A stretch of 64,000 nt of DNA, from positions 1,630,492 through 1,694,491 of the forward strand of contig NZ_KN150731.1 in NCBI RefSeq assembly GCF_000754805.1, given 5' to 3'. This DNA is from Yersinia frederiksenii ATCC 33641. GTDB lineage: Bacteria > Pseudomonadota > Gammaproteobacteria > Enterobacterales > Enterobacteriaceae. The notes beneath the pieces were generated by a model. The model was not told the origin of the DNA, made no database searches, and saw nothing but the letters and a program-made list of their open reading frames with translations. Positions 42,798-51,519 of this stretch are shown one piece after another; within the stretch, counting starts at the first letter, position 1; each line of letters begins with the position of its first letter. The position numbers and the translations under genes are program-made.

Positions 42798-43733
42798 ATG
42801 AAACAAAGTGTATTTGACGTCAGCCCGGTATCGGCGCTCTCTTTTTTGGTGCAACAAGCCGCGCATATTGAATCAGAAATTTACCGTCTGGAGTATCCGC
42901 AGTTTAAATACAGCACAATATTACCGCTGGATAACAGTGCACCTGACTGGGTAAAAGTGGTGGCGTTTCGCTCGATTGATGCTCGTGGTGAGTTGCAAGT
43001 ATTTGGTCCGAACTCGACCGATGTACCAACCGTGGATATCGCCATGAATCAGGGCTTCCATGAAATTAAAACTGCAGCATTGGGTTACACCTACTCCATT
43101 GAGGAAATTGGTTTTGCCATGCTCAATAACGTCAATCTGGATGCTGAACGTGGTCAGGCAGTACGTGATGTCGTTGAACAAGGTCTGAATAAGATCTACT
43201 TGTTAGGCCACAATGACATTGGTGAAGGGCTATATACCAGCTCCAATGTGGGCATTGAGGCTGCTCCAGCAACCTTGGCCGAGTTGGTCGCGGATATTCC
43301 TACCAAGGGTACTCAGCCGATCATCGATTTCTTTGGTGCTGCTTATAATCAGGTGTACTTGAAAAACACCGTAACAGTTCATCGGCCAAATGGTTTTATT
43401 CTGCCCTCGGAACAACATCAGTTACTGATGCGTACCTTGCTCTCTACCCATAACGCTTCAAACGTCACGTTGTTGGAATTCCTACGTACCAACTTCAAAG
43501 ATATGGACTTCGACGATGATATCTTGCTGGCCGGTGCCGGGGCAGCGGGGAAAGATCGCCTGATGGTGTACAAAAAAGATATGCGGGTAGTGAAAGGCCA
43601 TGACGTGATGCCGTTGCGTTTTCTGGCACCAGCCACACCAGATAACGTCAATTTCAAAGTGCCAGCTATTTTGCGTACCGGTGGTACGGAATGGCGTATT
43701 CCTAAAGCAGCTCACTATGTGGATGGGGTTTAA
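42798..43733 (+). CDS. Major capsid protein (DUF2184, HK97 fold)
   Basis: 311 residues. LSFLVQQAAHIESEIYRLEY, IDARGELQVFGPNSTDVP and ALGYTYSIEEIGFAM, then LILPSEQHQLLMRTLLST, match DUF2184 capsid proteins. AAGGAAAATATTC precedes the start. It forms the icosahedral shell; its scaffold and protease are encoded just before. Confidence 0.9.
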   Translation: MKQSVFDVSPVSALSFLVQQAAHIESEIYRLEYPQFKYSTILPLDNSAPDWVKVVAFRSIDARGELQVFGPNSTDVPTVDIAMNQGFHEIKTAALGYTYSIEEIGFAMLNNVNLDAERGQAVRDVVEQGLNKIYLLGHNDIGEGLYTSSNVGIEAAPATLAELVADIPTKGTQPIIDFFGAAYNQVYLKNTVTVHRPNGFILPSEQHQLLMRTLLSTHNASNVTLLEFLRTNFKDMDFDDDILLAGAGAAGKDRLMVYKKDMRVVKGHDVMPLRFLAPATPDNVNFKVPAILRTGGTEWRIPKAAHYVDGV

Positions 43734-43735
43734 TC

Positions 43736-44116
43736 ATGTTTGAATTAACTAACTTGCATACTTCGCCGTTGACGGTCACTGATGATAAAACCGACCAACG
43801 CATCACGATTGCTGTCGGCCATTCTGCGGTGGTGAATGGCGATTTTACCCGTCACTTATTTACTCAGGCGGGCATGATGCGTGCCGAGCGATTCGATGAG
43901 CCACTTAATGAGCATGCTGATGATAGTGAGCTGGATATCACTGCGGTGCGTGATGAATATGAAGACTTATTCGGTAAAAAAGCCCCCTCGGCGGCTAAAG
44001 CGATAACCTTGCAAAAGGCGATTGATAGCAAAAAAAACGAGTTAGCGCACAACGATACCACCGAGCCGGCAAACCCAGCGGATGATACCGATAACATTGA
44101 TAACCCGTCCGCGTGA
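43736..44116 (+). CDS. Head-region protein of unknown role
   Basis: 126 residues, acidic. A small beta N-domain (LTVTDDKTDQRITIAVGHSAVV) and a C-terminal DxT/N-rich acidic tail (DTTEPANPADDTDNIDNPSA). Two bases after the major capsid gene. The terminator hairpin overlaps its last codons. Function unknown; possibly a capsid-associated or connector protein. Confidence 0.7.
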   Translation: MFELTNLHTSPLTVTDDKTDQRITIAVGHSAVVNGDFTRHLFTQAGMMRAERFDEPLNEHADDSELDITAVRDEYEDLFGKKAPSAAKAITLQKAIDSKKNELAHNDTTEPANPADDTDNIDNPSA

Positions 44117-44125
44117 CGGGTTTTT
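44102..44125 (+). terminator. Intrinsic terminator after capsid genes
   Basis: AACCCGTC / GACGGGTT with a 5-base loop and following TTT; it spans the stop codon of the gene before it. Probably sets the level of capsid against tail transcripts. Confidence 0.8.
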
Positions 44126-44140
44126 GCTTTAGGGGGCTAT

Positions 44141-44548
44141 GTGGATATTAGTGCGCAAATTGTGGCTGACTTTCGCGAGTATTACCCCGAATTCAGCGAT
44201 ACCACCTTGTGGCCTGAGCGAGAAGTGACTCAGGCATTGGAGGAAGGCGACTCGGAAACCGGCAAACGTTGGCTGAAATATAATGCTCGTCCGGCATCAA
44301 TCAAAAAGCGCGGCTTGTTTGCTTTTGCTGCTCATCGGCTGGTGATGCGCAAAAGGGCCATCAGTGGTGATGTCGGGGCTGCTTATGCTATCTCATCGAA
44401 ATCAGTGGGGGATGAGTCGACCTCTTTTGCCGTTCCTGCAGTGACAGCAGACGATCTCAATATCAACGGTGACTTGCCACTGACCACCTACGGAGTGGAG
44501 TTTCTGCGATTGCGTCGCCGGGCCGGTACCGGAGGCATGATGGTATGA
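44141..44548 (+). CDS. Head-tail connector (DUF4054-like)
   Basis: 135 residues starting with GTG behind GGGGGCTAT. VADFREYYPEFSDTTLWPE and FAAHRLVMRKRAI match DUF4054-type adaptor proteins that follow capsid genes in myoviruses. It probably forms the first ring below the portal. Overlaps the next gene by four bases. Confidence 0.75.
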   Translation: MDISAQIVADFREYYPEFSDTTLWPEREVTQALEEGDSETGKRWLKYNARPASIKKRGLFAFAAHRLVMRKRAISGDVGAAYAISSKSVGDESTSFAVPAVTADDLNINGDLPLTTYGVEFLRLRRRAGTGGMMV

Positions 44549-45012
44549 AATTGCGAGCTGAAGTTCGGGGTGGGAATAAACTGGCGCAGAAATTGCGTCA
44601 GATTCATGACCGAGTCACGGCAAAACGTCGAGTGCTGGTGGGGCTGCCGGAAGGTGCGGGTATTTATGAAGATGGTGTGCCTATTGTGGTTATTGGGGCG
44701 GTACAGGAATTTGGTTCCGCTGACGGGCGTATTCCCGAGCGTTCATTCCTTCGTGTACCACTTCGCCAAAATCAGGACAACATTAAAAAAGGTTTTCGTG
44801 TACTTACTGCTCAGGTCACGCGTGGTGAAATTACTGCTTTCCAAATGCTGGATCAAATTGGTGCGCGTGCGGTGGGTTATTGCCAAGAAGCGATCGAAGC
44901 CGGTATTCAGCCCAAAAATGCTGACGCCACCGTTGCAGCTAAAGGCTCGGCAACACCGCTTATCAGGCATGGTGATTTAAAAGGCGCACTGACTCATATC
45001 GTGGAGGATTAA
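44545..45012 (+). CDS. Tail completion/neck protein (HK97 gp10-like)
   Basis: 155 residues. RVLVGLPEGAGIYEDGVPIV, VQEFGSADGRIPERSFLRVP and the final TPLIRHGDLKGALTHIVE are the pattern of head-tail joining proteins of the gp10 type (xAxxxEFG..xIPxRPFLR). Acts in joining tail to head. Confidence 0.82.
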   Translation: MKLRAEVRGGNKLAQKLRQIHDRVTAKRRVLVGLPEGAGIYEDGVPIVVIGAVQEFGSADGRIPERSFLRVPLRQNQDNIKKGFRVLTAQVTRGEITAFQMLDQIGARAVGYCQEAIEAGIQPKNADATVAAKGSATPLIRHGDLKGALTHIVED

Positions 45013-45014
45013 TC

Positions 45015-45434
45015 ATGTTCGGTAATGGTCTGGATATGCACGGACATATTGATGCCACCTTTAATTCTCCCATTGAGGGTGGCATTCGGCTGATTCGACC
45101 GGCTGTGGGTGACTATAGCGGCCCTGGCGGTATTTGGCAGCAAGGGGAACCGCAGGTCACTGAATTGCAGAAGGTGAATGTCCAGTCAGCAAAATGGAAA
45201 GATATTCAAATGCTGATCGGCATGGGCGGCACGGCTAGCCCGCAGGACCTACGAATCGTGCACATCAACGATGGTGTGCATTATCTCTGGCCCGATGACG
45301 AAGGGAAATTTAGCGATTTACTCGAATTCAGCGATGGATTAGCAATGCGACAATGGCGGGTGGCTTCCTGTGATAACCGGCCTTGGCGAAGTTTTTGCCG
45401 CGCCGTAGTTGAACGCTATCGAGGAGCAGGTTAA
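45015..45434 (+). CDS. Head-tail joining region protein
   Basis: 139 residues. GGIWQQGEPQVTELQKVNVQ and HYLWPDDEGKFSDLLEFSDG. A beta-rich protein between the neck and tail terminator genes; stop and next start overlap by one base. Location suggests a stopper or neck component. No firm family. Confidence 0.65.
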   Translation: MFGNGLDMHGHIDATFNSPIEGGIRLIRPAVGDYSGPGGIWQQGEPQVTELQKVNVQSAKWKDIQMLIGMGGTASPQDLRIVHINDGVHYLWPDDEGKFSDLLEFSDGLAMRQWRVASCDNRPWRSFCRAVVERYRGAG

Positions 45435-45994
45435 TGAAGACCATTGAAGAGATGTATCCGGTATTTCAGCAATTAATTTCTCTGGCCACCTTCATCCCCC
45501 TCGACCGTGTTGTATTAGCCGACCAAGGCCGTAATCCACCGATAAGTAATGATTTATATGCCACTTATAGCCCTGTTCCGGTTCGGGCCTATGGGCAAAC
45601 ACGGCGTAAGCGCGAATTTATTCCGGCGATTGCTGAAACTGACCCGGCACTAGGTGAGGATTGGCAAGATCTACAAGAAATAGCTTGTACCTCAATGGAG
45701 TTTTTACTGTCGATTAATTTGCTGAATACCGGCGCAGCGACTGCTGCCATGCAGTTAGCTAATGCTAATTTTATTACGCCAGTCAGCGACTATCTGTTCC
45801 GCCATAAAATCGCCTGGCGGTTCTCCAGCAACTTTCGAAATCTCACTGGCTTATTGCAAGCTGGGCTGCAGCCACGCTATCAGGCTGACATCCATATATT
45901 CATTGAGAAAACCGTATCCTACGCCCTGTTAAGGGCGGCAGGGTTTGACATTCAAATTAGAGAAAGAGACTGCTCTTATGGCTTATCCGGTTGA
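45434..45994 (+). CDS. Neck/tail terminator protein (LIC12-like)
   Basis: 186 residues. MKTIEEMYPVFQQLISLATF and WQDLQEIACTSMEFLLSINL, then RYQADIHIFIEKTVSY, resemble phage neck terminator proteins of the gp12/LIC family. Overlaps the sheath gene by 17 bases. Caps the tail before head joining. Confidence 0.75.
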   Translation: MKTIEEMYPVFQQLISLATFIPLDRVVLADQGRNPPISNDLYATYSPVPVRAYGQTRRKREFIPAIAETDPALGEDWQDLQEIACTSMEFLLSINLLNTGAATAAMQLANANFITPVSDYLFRHKIAWRFSSNFRNLTGLLQAGLQPRYQADIHIFIEKTVSYALLRAAGFDIQIRERDCSYGLSG

Positions 45995-47135
45995 TAACAT
46001 TATCCCCGTCAATCTTATTCTAACGGCAGCAGGGTTGGGGTACGGTGATTTTTCCAGCGCACTGGTTTTTGCTGATCTGTCTGATTTAGTCGAGGGAAGT
46101 GAGTTTGATGCAGATTCATTCCGTGACTATGCATCATTGCCAGAACTCAGTGCCGATTTCAAAACTGACAGCCCAATTTATTACATTGCCACCCGCTACT
46201 TTTCACAAATTCCCAAGCCGCCACAAATGACCGTTTGGATGAAAAACGATGAGCATTCACTGCTGGAAATAGTCAATAGCGCCACTGATCGAATCTGGCG
46301 CTATCACTACTTTTTCAAAATTGAAGATATGATTTCCAATGAGATTATTATTCAGTTAGCTGATTGGTCAGATGCTAATAGCCACCCGATTTGGTGGACA
46401 TTCAGTGATGGCGAAATTATCGATCAAAATAAAACTGATGATGTGATATCCGTACTGAAAAGCAAAGGTAACCGTCATGTGTTTGCCGGATATAAAACTA
46501 CCGAGTCAGTCACTACCGACCCCACACAAGCCTATTCGATGGTGCAGTTAGCCGCAGCATTCCATAAATTCAGACCAACAGGTTTAAATACCGCTATTAC
46601 CGGTGAGTATCAGGTGTTACCCGGTGTTATTGGCGATGATATGGCGACCAGTGCTTATAATGCCTTAAAAGCCAAGAACGCCGTGTTTTTTACCAAAATA
46701 GAATTGGCCGGTCAGATTGATAACAGCAGGGTGATTAATAGCAAATCTATGTCATCTTACGGCGAATTTATTGATGATGTGATTAATCTGGATGTACTGA
46801 AAAACCACATTCAGGTAGATGGCTACAACTATATTGCTAACGTTGGCACTAAGCGTGCGTTGACACCACGAGACTATGACGGGTTGCTATCGACGGTGGC
46901 TGCGACTTGTAAGCGTTTTTTCAATAATGGTGTGCTCGGTACCGGCTCTTATGTTGATCCCGATGATGGCGTTACAAAAGTGGCTGATTTTGGCTTTGTT
47001 ATCCGTTCGCGCCCAGAAGATGTGCTTTCTTTGACCTCAGACCAACGCAAAAAACGTGTTTACCCGTTAACTACTCTTTTAGTGATTTTAGGCCGTGCTG
47101 GCCATATTGCTGAAATTAATGCCACTGTGGAGTAA
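45978..47135 (+). CDS. Contractile tail sheath protein (DUF3383)
   Basis: 385 residues from ATG 45978. GYGDFSSALVFADLSDLVEG, YYIATRYFSQIPKPPQM and the C-terminal KKRVYPLTTLLVILGRAGHI are hallmarks of the DUF3383 sheath family. Its presence makes the phage a myovirus. It surrounds the tube encoded next and contracts on infection. Confidence 0.9.
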   Translation: MAYPVDNIIPVNLILTAAGLGYGDFSSALVFADLSDLVEGSEFDADSFRDYASLPELSADFKTDSPIYYIATRYFSQIPKPPQMTVWMKNDEHSLLEIVNSATDRIWRYHYFFKIEDMISNEIIIQLADWSDANSHPIWWTFSDGEIIDQNKTDDVISVLKSKGNRHVFAGYKTTESVTTDPTQAYSMVQLAAAFHKFRPTGLNTAITGEYQVLPGVIGDDMATSAYNALKAKNAVFFTKIELAGQIDNSRVINSKSMSSYGEFIDDVINLDVLKNHIQVDGYNYIANVGTKRALTPRDYDGLLSTVAATCKRFFNNGVLGTGSYVDPDDGVTKVADFGFVIRSRPEDVLSLTSDQRKKRVYPLTTLLVILGRAGHIAEINATVE

Positions 47136-47141
47136 TCCCTT

Positions 47142-47546
47142 ATGACCATGCACAGATATGGTGCTGACGGCTCAAATTTAACCGTCTTTGGTATTCCTAT
47201 TGATGATTTTGGCGATACGGACCCACCTATCACCATTGAAGATTTAGAGCCGCGAGCCGTTTTAAAACGAGGTATCGGGGCAACTTCCGTTCGCCTGGAC
47301 AATAAAACTCGCGCCAAGCGATTAACTATTAATTTGATACCCGGCTCAATTCAGGCTCGTCAGTTATTGGCGGTGGAAAAATCAGGTATTGATGCCACCT
47401 TTACCTTTTCACAGACCGGTACCGACGAACGCTTTGCCGGTTTCGACGGCATCATGACTAACCGCGGCTCGGCAACGCGTGCCGGTAAAAGCGGTGTGTC
47501 AGATGAACAATTTATTTTTGAATTTGCAGACTCTGAGGAAACCTAA
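47142..47546 (+). CDS. Tail tube protein (DUF3277-like)
   Basis: 134 residues. GADGSNLTVFGIPIDDFGD and SVRLDNKTRAKRLTINLIPGS match the small tube protein found after DUF3383 sheaths. Six bases after the sheath gene. Forms the inner tail tube. Confidence 0.85.
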   Translation: MTMHRYGADGSNLTVFGIPIDDFGDTDPPITIEDLEPRAVLKRGIGATSVRLDNKTRAKRLTINLIPGSIQARQLLAVEKSGIDATFTFSQTGTDERFAGFDGIMTNRGSATRAGKSGVSDEQFIFEFADSEET

Positions 47547-47548
47547 TT

Positions 47549-47938
47549 ATGGGGCGTCAAATTGAAGTCGCGATTGGTGACACCATTTTTCAGGGAGCAA
47601 CATCATCAGCCAGGGATCAGGTTGAAATGCTGCAAATTACCGCCCGATGTGGGTTGTTACCGGCCATGAATCCTAATGTGGGTATTATGGGGCTGGCAGC
47701 CAGTCTCGCATCGGTGGACAGCATGAGCCTTAATCGTCTGCGGGATTTATGCTTGAAAAACGGCAATATTACTCGTCAGTCGGATAATGTACCGGTTGCC
47801 GAAAACCTGTTTCAGGATGAGGCACATAATTATCTGGTGCTGCTGGGGCTGGTATTGAGGGAGAACATCGGCCCTTTTTGGCAACTCAGCTGCGGGGAGG
47901 AAAGCGAGAAAAGCAAAGCTCAGGACGTTCCCGTATAG
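47549..47938 (+). CDS. Tail assembly chaperone, short form
   Basis: 129 residues. Comes between tube and tape measure, where tail chaperones lie. The C-terminal part overlaps another frame that can be joined through a -1 shift at 47,872. FQGATSSARDQVEMLQ and LVLLGLVLRENIGPFWQ are seen. Holds the tape measure during tail assembly. Confidence 0.75.
   Translation: MGRQIEVAIGDTIFQGATSSARDQVEMLQITARCGLLPAMNPNVGIMGLAASLASVDSMSLNRLRDLCLKNGNITRQSDNVPVAENLFQDEAHNYLVLLGLVLRENIGPFWQLSCGEESEKSKAQDVPV
47872..47878 (+). promoter_or_regulatory. Slippery heptamer CCCTTTT for -1 frameshift
   Basis: In the zero frame it reads C-CCT-TTT, the X-XXY-YYZ pattern, with no other such heptamer in the overlap. A -1 shift here enters the frame that stays open to 48,102. 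Tail chaperones of many phages use a -1 shift at the same position. Confidence 0.65.
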
Positions 47939-48102
47939 ATTGGTTCTTATGGCGACCTTGTACCGGTGCCGGACAACTCTGCCCGCCGCTGGCAAGGTGG
48001 TCAGATATGCTGGATGGCACTTACACCATTGATGATGTGCAGCAAATGCATGATGTGCTGGATGAGATTGTGGCGGTGGTGGAGAAGGCAAGAAATGATT
48101 AG
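47872..48102 (+). CDS. Tail assembly chaperone extension (DUF6889-like), -1 frame
   Basis: Encodes about 75 residues in the -1 frame, including SRIDWFLWRPCTGAGQLCPP and YTIDDVQQMHDVLDEIVAVV, a DUF6889-like segment. It has no good start of its own (only TTG 47878), so a fusion from 47,549 through the shift is the likely product, as with lambda G-GT. Confidence 0.7.
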   Translation, partial: PFLATQLRGGKREKQSSGRSRIDWFLWRPCTGAGQLCPPLARWSDMLDGTYTIDDVQQMHDVLDEIVAVVEKARND

Positions 48103-48188
48103 TCAATTCTGTTGATTTTTAGCTTAGTAGTAACCAATGAATTATTGGATATATTTTGATACAATTTTTATATCTTTTAGTTTATGGA

Positions 48189-49727
48189 ATGAATCTGATG
48201 ATTTTGGGACTGGTTACTGCTTGCGTCGTTTTATCGATTGCTGTTTTGATACTTTTGTATGTTAGAAGCAAGGAAAAAAAGCAATATGCAGTAAATATCG
48301 AAAGATATAGCAAAATAGTCGATATAGAAAAAGAGGCTGAGAAATTACGAAACGAACTTGATAGTGAAGAAAAACAACGTAGGAAAACGCTGGAACTAGA
48401 AGAAAAAGCCGCGAAAAAATCTATCCATGATGAAGTAGAAGAAAAACGTATTTCTATAGATAGAGAAGTCAAAAATAAACTAACTGAAATTGAAATAAAG
48501 GAAAAAGAATCGGAGCAGCAGTTATCTGAGCAAAAAAATGAGCTTCTTTTGCTAAAAGAAGAATATAGAGAAAAAAGAGCGCGGCTAATAGAGTTAACAG
48601 AGAAGCTTTCTCAAGTTACTGATGATGCCAATATGGTTGAATTTGGTATTTACAAACCTCGATTTGATTATCATGATTCGATTGCATTCCAAGAGGCAAT
48701 AAAACGAAATAAAGAGCGCCAGAAGTCACTTATACGTCAAGACGCAGCTTGTGACTCTGATACTAATTGGGAGGTAAACGGAAGTAAGGCTGAAGGCGGA
48801 AGAATGATTAAACGCTATGTTAAATTGCTAACAAGGGCGTTTAACAGTGAGTGTGATGCCGCAATAGCTAAAGTGAAATCTGGGAATGTTGATCAGTTAC
48901 ATAAGAGAATTGAAACTGCTTTCGATGCACTGAATAAATTTGGGCATTCTATGAATATCCGTATAACTCATGACTATCTTAATCTGCGATTAGAAGAGTT
49001 AGTTCTGTGTCATGAAAAAGAGCTTAAGCTACAAAATGAAAGAGATATATTGAGGGAAGAGCGAGAGCTTCAAAGAGAAGAAGAAAAAGCTCAGCGGGAA
49101 TATGACAAAGCGATAAAAGAAGAACTGAAAGCTGAACGGGACTTCGAAAAAGCAATGGAGCGTGCACGTAAAGAACTGGATAAGGCTAATCAAGAACAAA
49201 AAGAACAAATAGAAGCTAGGATTTCTGAGTTAGAGTCCCAACTTGAAGAAGCTAGGGCTTTGTCTGAACGCGCGAAATCACAGGCACAATTAACTAGAAG
49301 TGGACACGTATATGTGATTTCAAATATTGGCGCTTTTGGCGAGGATATCTATAAAATTGGCCTAACACGCAGATTAGAGCCAGAAGATCGAGTAAATGAA
49401 CTTGGTTCGGCTTCAGTTCCATTCAAATATGACATCCATGCTCTCATTTATTCTGATGATGCTCCAACGCTTGAGACGAGCCTTCATCAACAGTTTTCGA
49501 AGCGTCGCATTAACTTAGTCAATAATCGAAAAGAGTTCTTCCGTGTTCCTCTATCTGATATCGAAAGCAAGGTTCGTGAACTTGGTTACGATGCATCATT
49601 TGATGAGTTCGCTAGGGCTCCAGAGTACAGAGAATCTCAAGCTATTATTGCAGCTAGAGCTAACGAAAAGGTAAAACCAACAACAGTTACATCTAGAATT
49701 GAAGAAGAATTTCCAGAGATGATCTAG
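48189..49727 (+). CDS. SNIPE-like membrane-anchored DUF4041/GIY-YIG nuclease
   Basis: 512 residues from ATG 48189. A membrane span (about 3-26, GLVTACVVLSIAVLILLYV) is followed by a long coiled coil, the DUF4041 domain (about 150-270, VEFGIYKPRFDYHDSIAFQE, SHGSMNIR-like middle), a second coiled coil and a GIY-YIG/T5orf172 domain from 372 (GHVYVISNIG, IYKIGLTRR, LETSLHQQF, NRKEFFRV). SNIPE proteins of this build cut phage DNA at the membrane during entry. AT-rich, with its own terminator, it is cargo inside the tail operon. Confidence 0.82.
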   Translation: MNLMILGLVTACVVLSIAVLILLYVRSKEKKQYAVNIERYSKIVDIEKEAEKLRNELDSEEKQRRKTLELEEKAAKKSIHDEVEEKRISIDREVKNKLTEIEIKEKESEQQLSEQKNELLLLKEEYREKRARLIELTEKLSQVTDDANMVEFGIYKPRFDYHDSIAFQEAIKRNKERQKSLIRQDAACDSDTNWEVNGSKAEGGRMIKRYVKLLTRAFNSECDAAIAKVKSGNVDQLHKRIETAFDALNKFGHSMNIRITHDYLNLRLEELVLCHEKELKLQNERDILREERELQREEEKAQREYDKAIKEELKAERDFEKAMERARKELDKANQEQKEQIEARISELESQLEEARALSERAKSQAQLTRSGHVYVISNIGAFGEDIYKIGLTRRLEPEDRVNELGSASVPFKYDIHALIYSDDAPTLETSLHQQFSKRRINLVNNRKEFFRVPLSDIESKVRELGYDASFDEFARAPEYRESQAIIAARANEKVKPTTVTSRIEEEFPEMI

Positions 49728-49810
49728 TGCGGTTTACATAGACAATAACTAAATAGGTAAAATGGCTGGGCACACTAGCTGTTTCCAGTGAGTCATCAAA
49801 TAGTCCATCA

Positions 49811-49835
49811 AACCCGCCACTGTGCGGGTTTTTTT
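49811..49835 (+). terminator. Intrinsic terminator after the SNIPE-like gene
   Basis: AACCCGC / GCGGGTT with a 6-base loop, then T7. It closes the cargo unit but lies ahead of the tape measure, so late transcription must pass it, presumably under antitermination. Confidence 0.88.
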
Positions 49836-49857
49836 ATACCTAAAATATGAGGTTTCC

Positions 49858-51519
49858 ATGTCAGAGACAATTGATTCTCTATTGGTTTCCCTTGGCCTGG
49901 AAACAGATGCAAAGAGCTTTCAAACAGCCAATGACGCAGTTAAAGGGATTAAAGATGGCATATTGCAACTGGCCGCTGCAGCCGGCACCGGTGTTGGGTT
50001 AAAAGCTCTGACCGCTGATTTATCTGCCTCAGTATTAGAAATGGATCGGCTGAGTAAAATCACCAACTTTACCGTTAAGCAGATCGACGGCCTACGTTAT
50101 GCGATGCGCAGTCTTGGCCTTAGTCCGGATGCGGCTAATCAGATTGTGCAGAAAATACCTGACCTGCAACAGCGTGCCAGACAAGGGGAGTTAGGCGATA
50201 AAGCCTATTGGAATGGTGCATTTAACCCGACGGAATTTGCTAATAAAACCGGCATGGACTCGCTCAAGTATCTTATTGATGCTTACAGCAAAATGGATAA
50301 TGACCAGCGGCGAAATCTACGCAGCGGAATTGGTAGTGGTGATAATGATCCCTTCACCCGTCTATTGGAGGGGGGCAGTAAAGGGCTTAATGCTTCACTG
50401 AAAAATTTTGACGAGTTATATAAACCGCTCGATCCCAAACTTATTGATTCAGCTAACGAGTTTAATAAAGAGATGGCGGATTTGGCGACTAACTTTGACA
50501 ATCTGGCCCGTTCAATGGGTGGCGACTTACTGCCAATCATCAATGCGTTATTAGAAAGTATTAATCAGTTTATTAAAGAAAATCCCGAAGTCTCAAAAGC
50601 GATTCTGACTGCTGCCGGTCTGGCCGGTACTGCTGGCGCATTAAAATTTGTGGGTGGCATATTACCCGGAGGCGGAAAACCATCAGTCGGAGCTGGTGGA
50701 CGTGGTTGGTTGTCTCGCTTACTGGTTAATCCGGTCACTATTGGCGCGACGGCTGCATTGACGCCCGGTAACATTTTCACTAGTGCCGAAGATGCCAAAG
50801 CAATGAGTAATCCTGAAGCGATAGGGCGCCAGAACTGGGCTAAAAATAACCCTGGAGTGCCTTACCCCAATGATACTCGTGACCTTAATAATCTGGTTGA
50901 TGATCCTAACGTTCGCCAGTATCTGGATGTGTTATCTAAAGCTGAGGGAACTGCTGGTTATGCCAATTCTGGCTATAACACAATGTTTGGCGGCGACCAG
51001 TTCTATGACAGTAGTGACCACCCACGGCAATTAAAAGAGTTCACGCAAACCGACGGCGCTAAAAATAAAACTTCGGCAGCCGGACGTTATCAGTTCACCA
51101 GCGATTCTTGGGACGATGCTGCTAAAGCGCTTAATCTGACGGACTTCTCCCCGCGTAGTCAGGATCTTGCCGCACTGTTTCTGATCCAACGCGCCGGCCA
51201 GTTAGAAAATGTTGCGAGTGGTAATTTTGCTGATGCTACTGGTGGGTTGGGCGGAGTGTGGGCTTCGTTGCCCTCATCAAATTATGCGCAACCGAAACGC
51301 TCATGGGAAGAGATTCAGGGCTACAGTGACCGCCAGATGACCCCCACACAATCAGTTACGGCGTCCATGTCTCGTGGTGATATCAGATTGGAGCAACACA
51401 ATATTATCCATGTGGGGACGGTAGGCGGTGATAGCGAATCAATTCGCAACGGGGTGTTACAGGCAACAACTCAATTAGCCCAGCAAGCGCGCGATATGAT
51501 GCATACGGAGCACTACTAA
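49858..51519 (+). CDS. Tape measure protein with lysozyme-like domain
   Basis: 553 residues from ATG 49858 (GAGG upstream). The N-terminal helical part (IDSLLVSLGLETDAKSFQTA) and an Ala/Gly-rich hydrophobic middle (AILTAAGLAGTAGALKF) are typical of tape measures. Residues about 360-480 (LDVLSKAEGTAGYANSGYNT, AAGRYQFTSDSWDDAAKALN) form a muramidase-like domain of the GH104/phage type with Glu in SKAEGT. It is short, so the tail should be short. It sets tail length and helps peptidoglycan passage. Confidence 0.88.
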   Translation: MSETIDSLLVSLGLETDAKSFQTANDAVKGIKDGILQLAAAAGTGVGLKALTADLSASVLEMDRLSKITNFTVKQIDGLRYAMRSLGLSPDAANQIVQKIPDLQQRARQGELGDKAYWNGAFNPTEFANKTGMDSLKYLIDAYSKMDNDQRRNLRSGIGSGDNDPFTRLLEGGSKGLNASLKNFDELYKPLDPKLIDSANEFNKEMADLATNFDNLARSMGGDLLPIINALLESINQFIKENPEVSKAILTAAGLAGTAGALKFVGGILPGGGKPSVGAGGRGWLSRLLVNPVTIGATAALTPGNIFTSAEDAKAMSNPEAIGRQNWAKNNPGVPYPNDTRDLNNLVDDPNVRQYLDVLSKAEGTAGYANSGYNTMFGGDQFYDSSDHPRQLKEFTQTDGAKNKTSAAGRYQFTSDSWDDAAKALNLTDFSPRSQDLAALFLIQRAGQLENVASGNFADATGGLGGVWASLPSSNYAQPKRSWEEIQGYSDRQMTPTQSVTASMSRGDIRLEQHNIIHVGTVGGDSESIRNGVLQATTQLAQQARDMMHTEHY

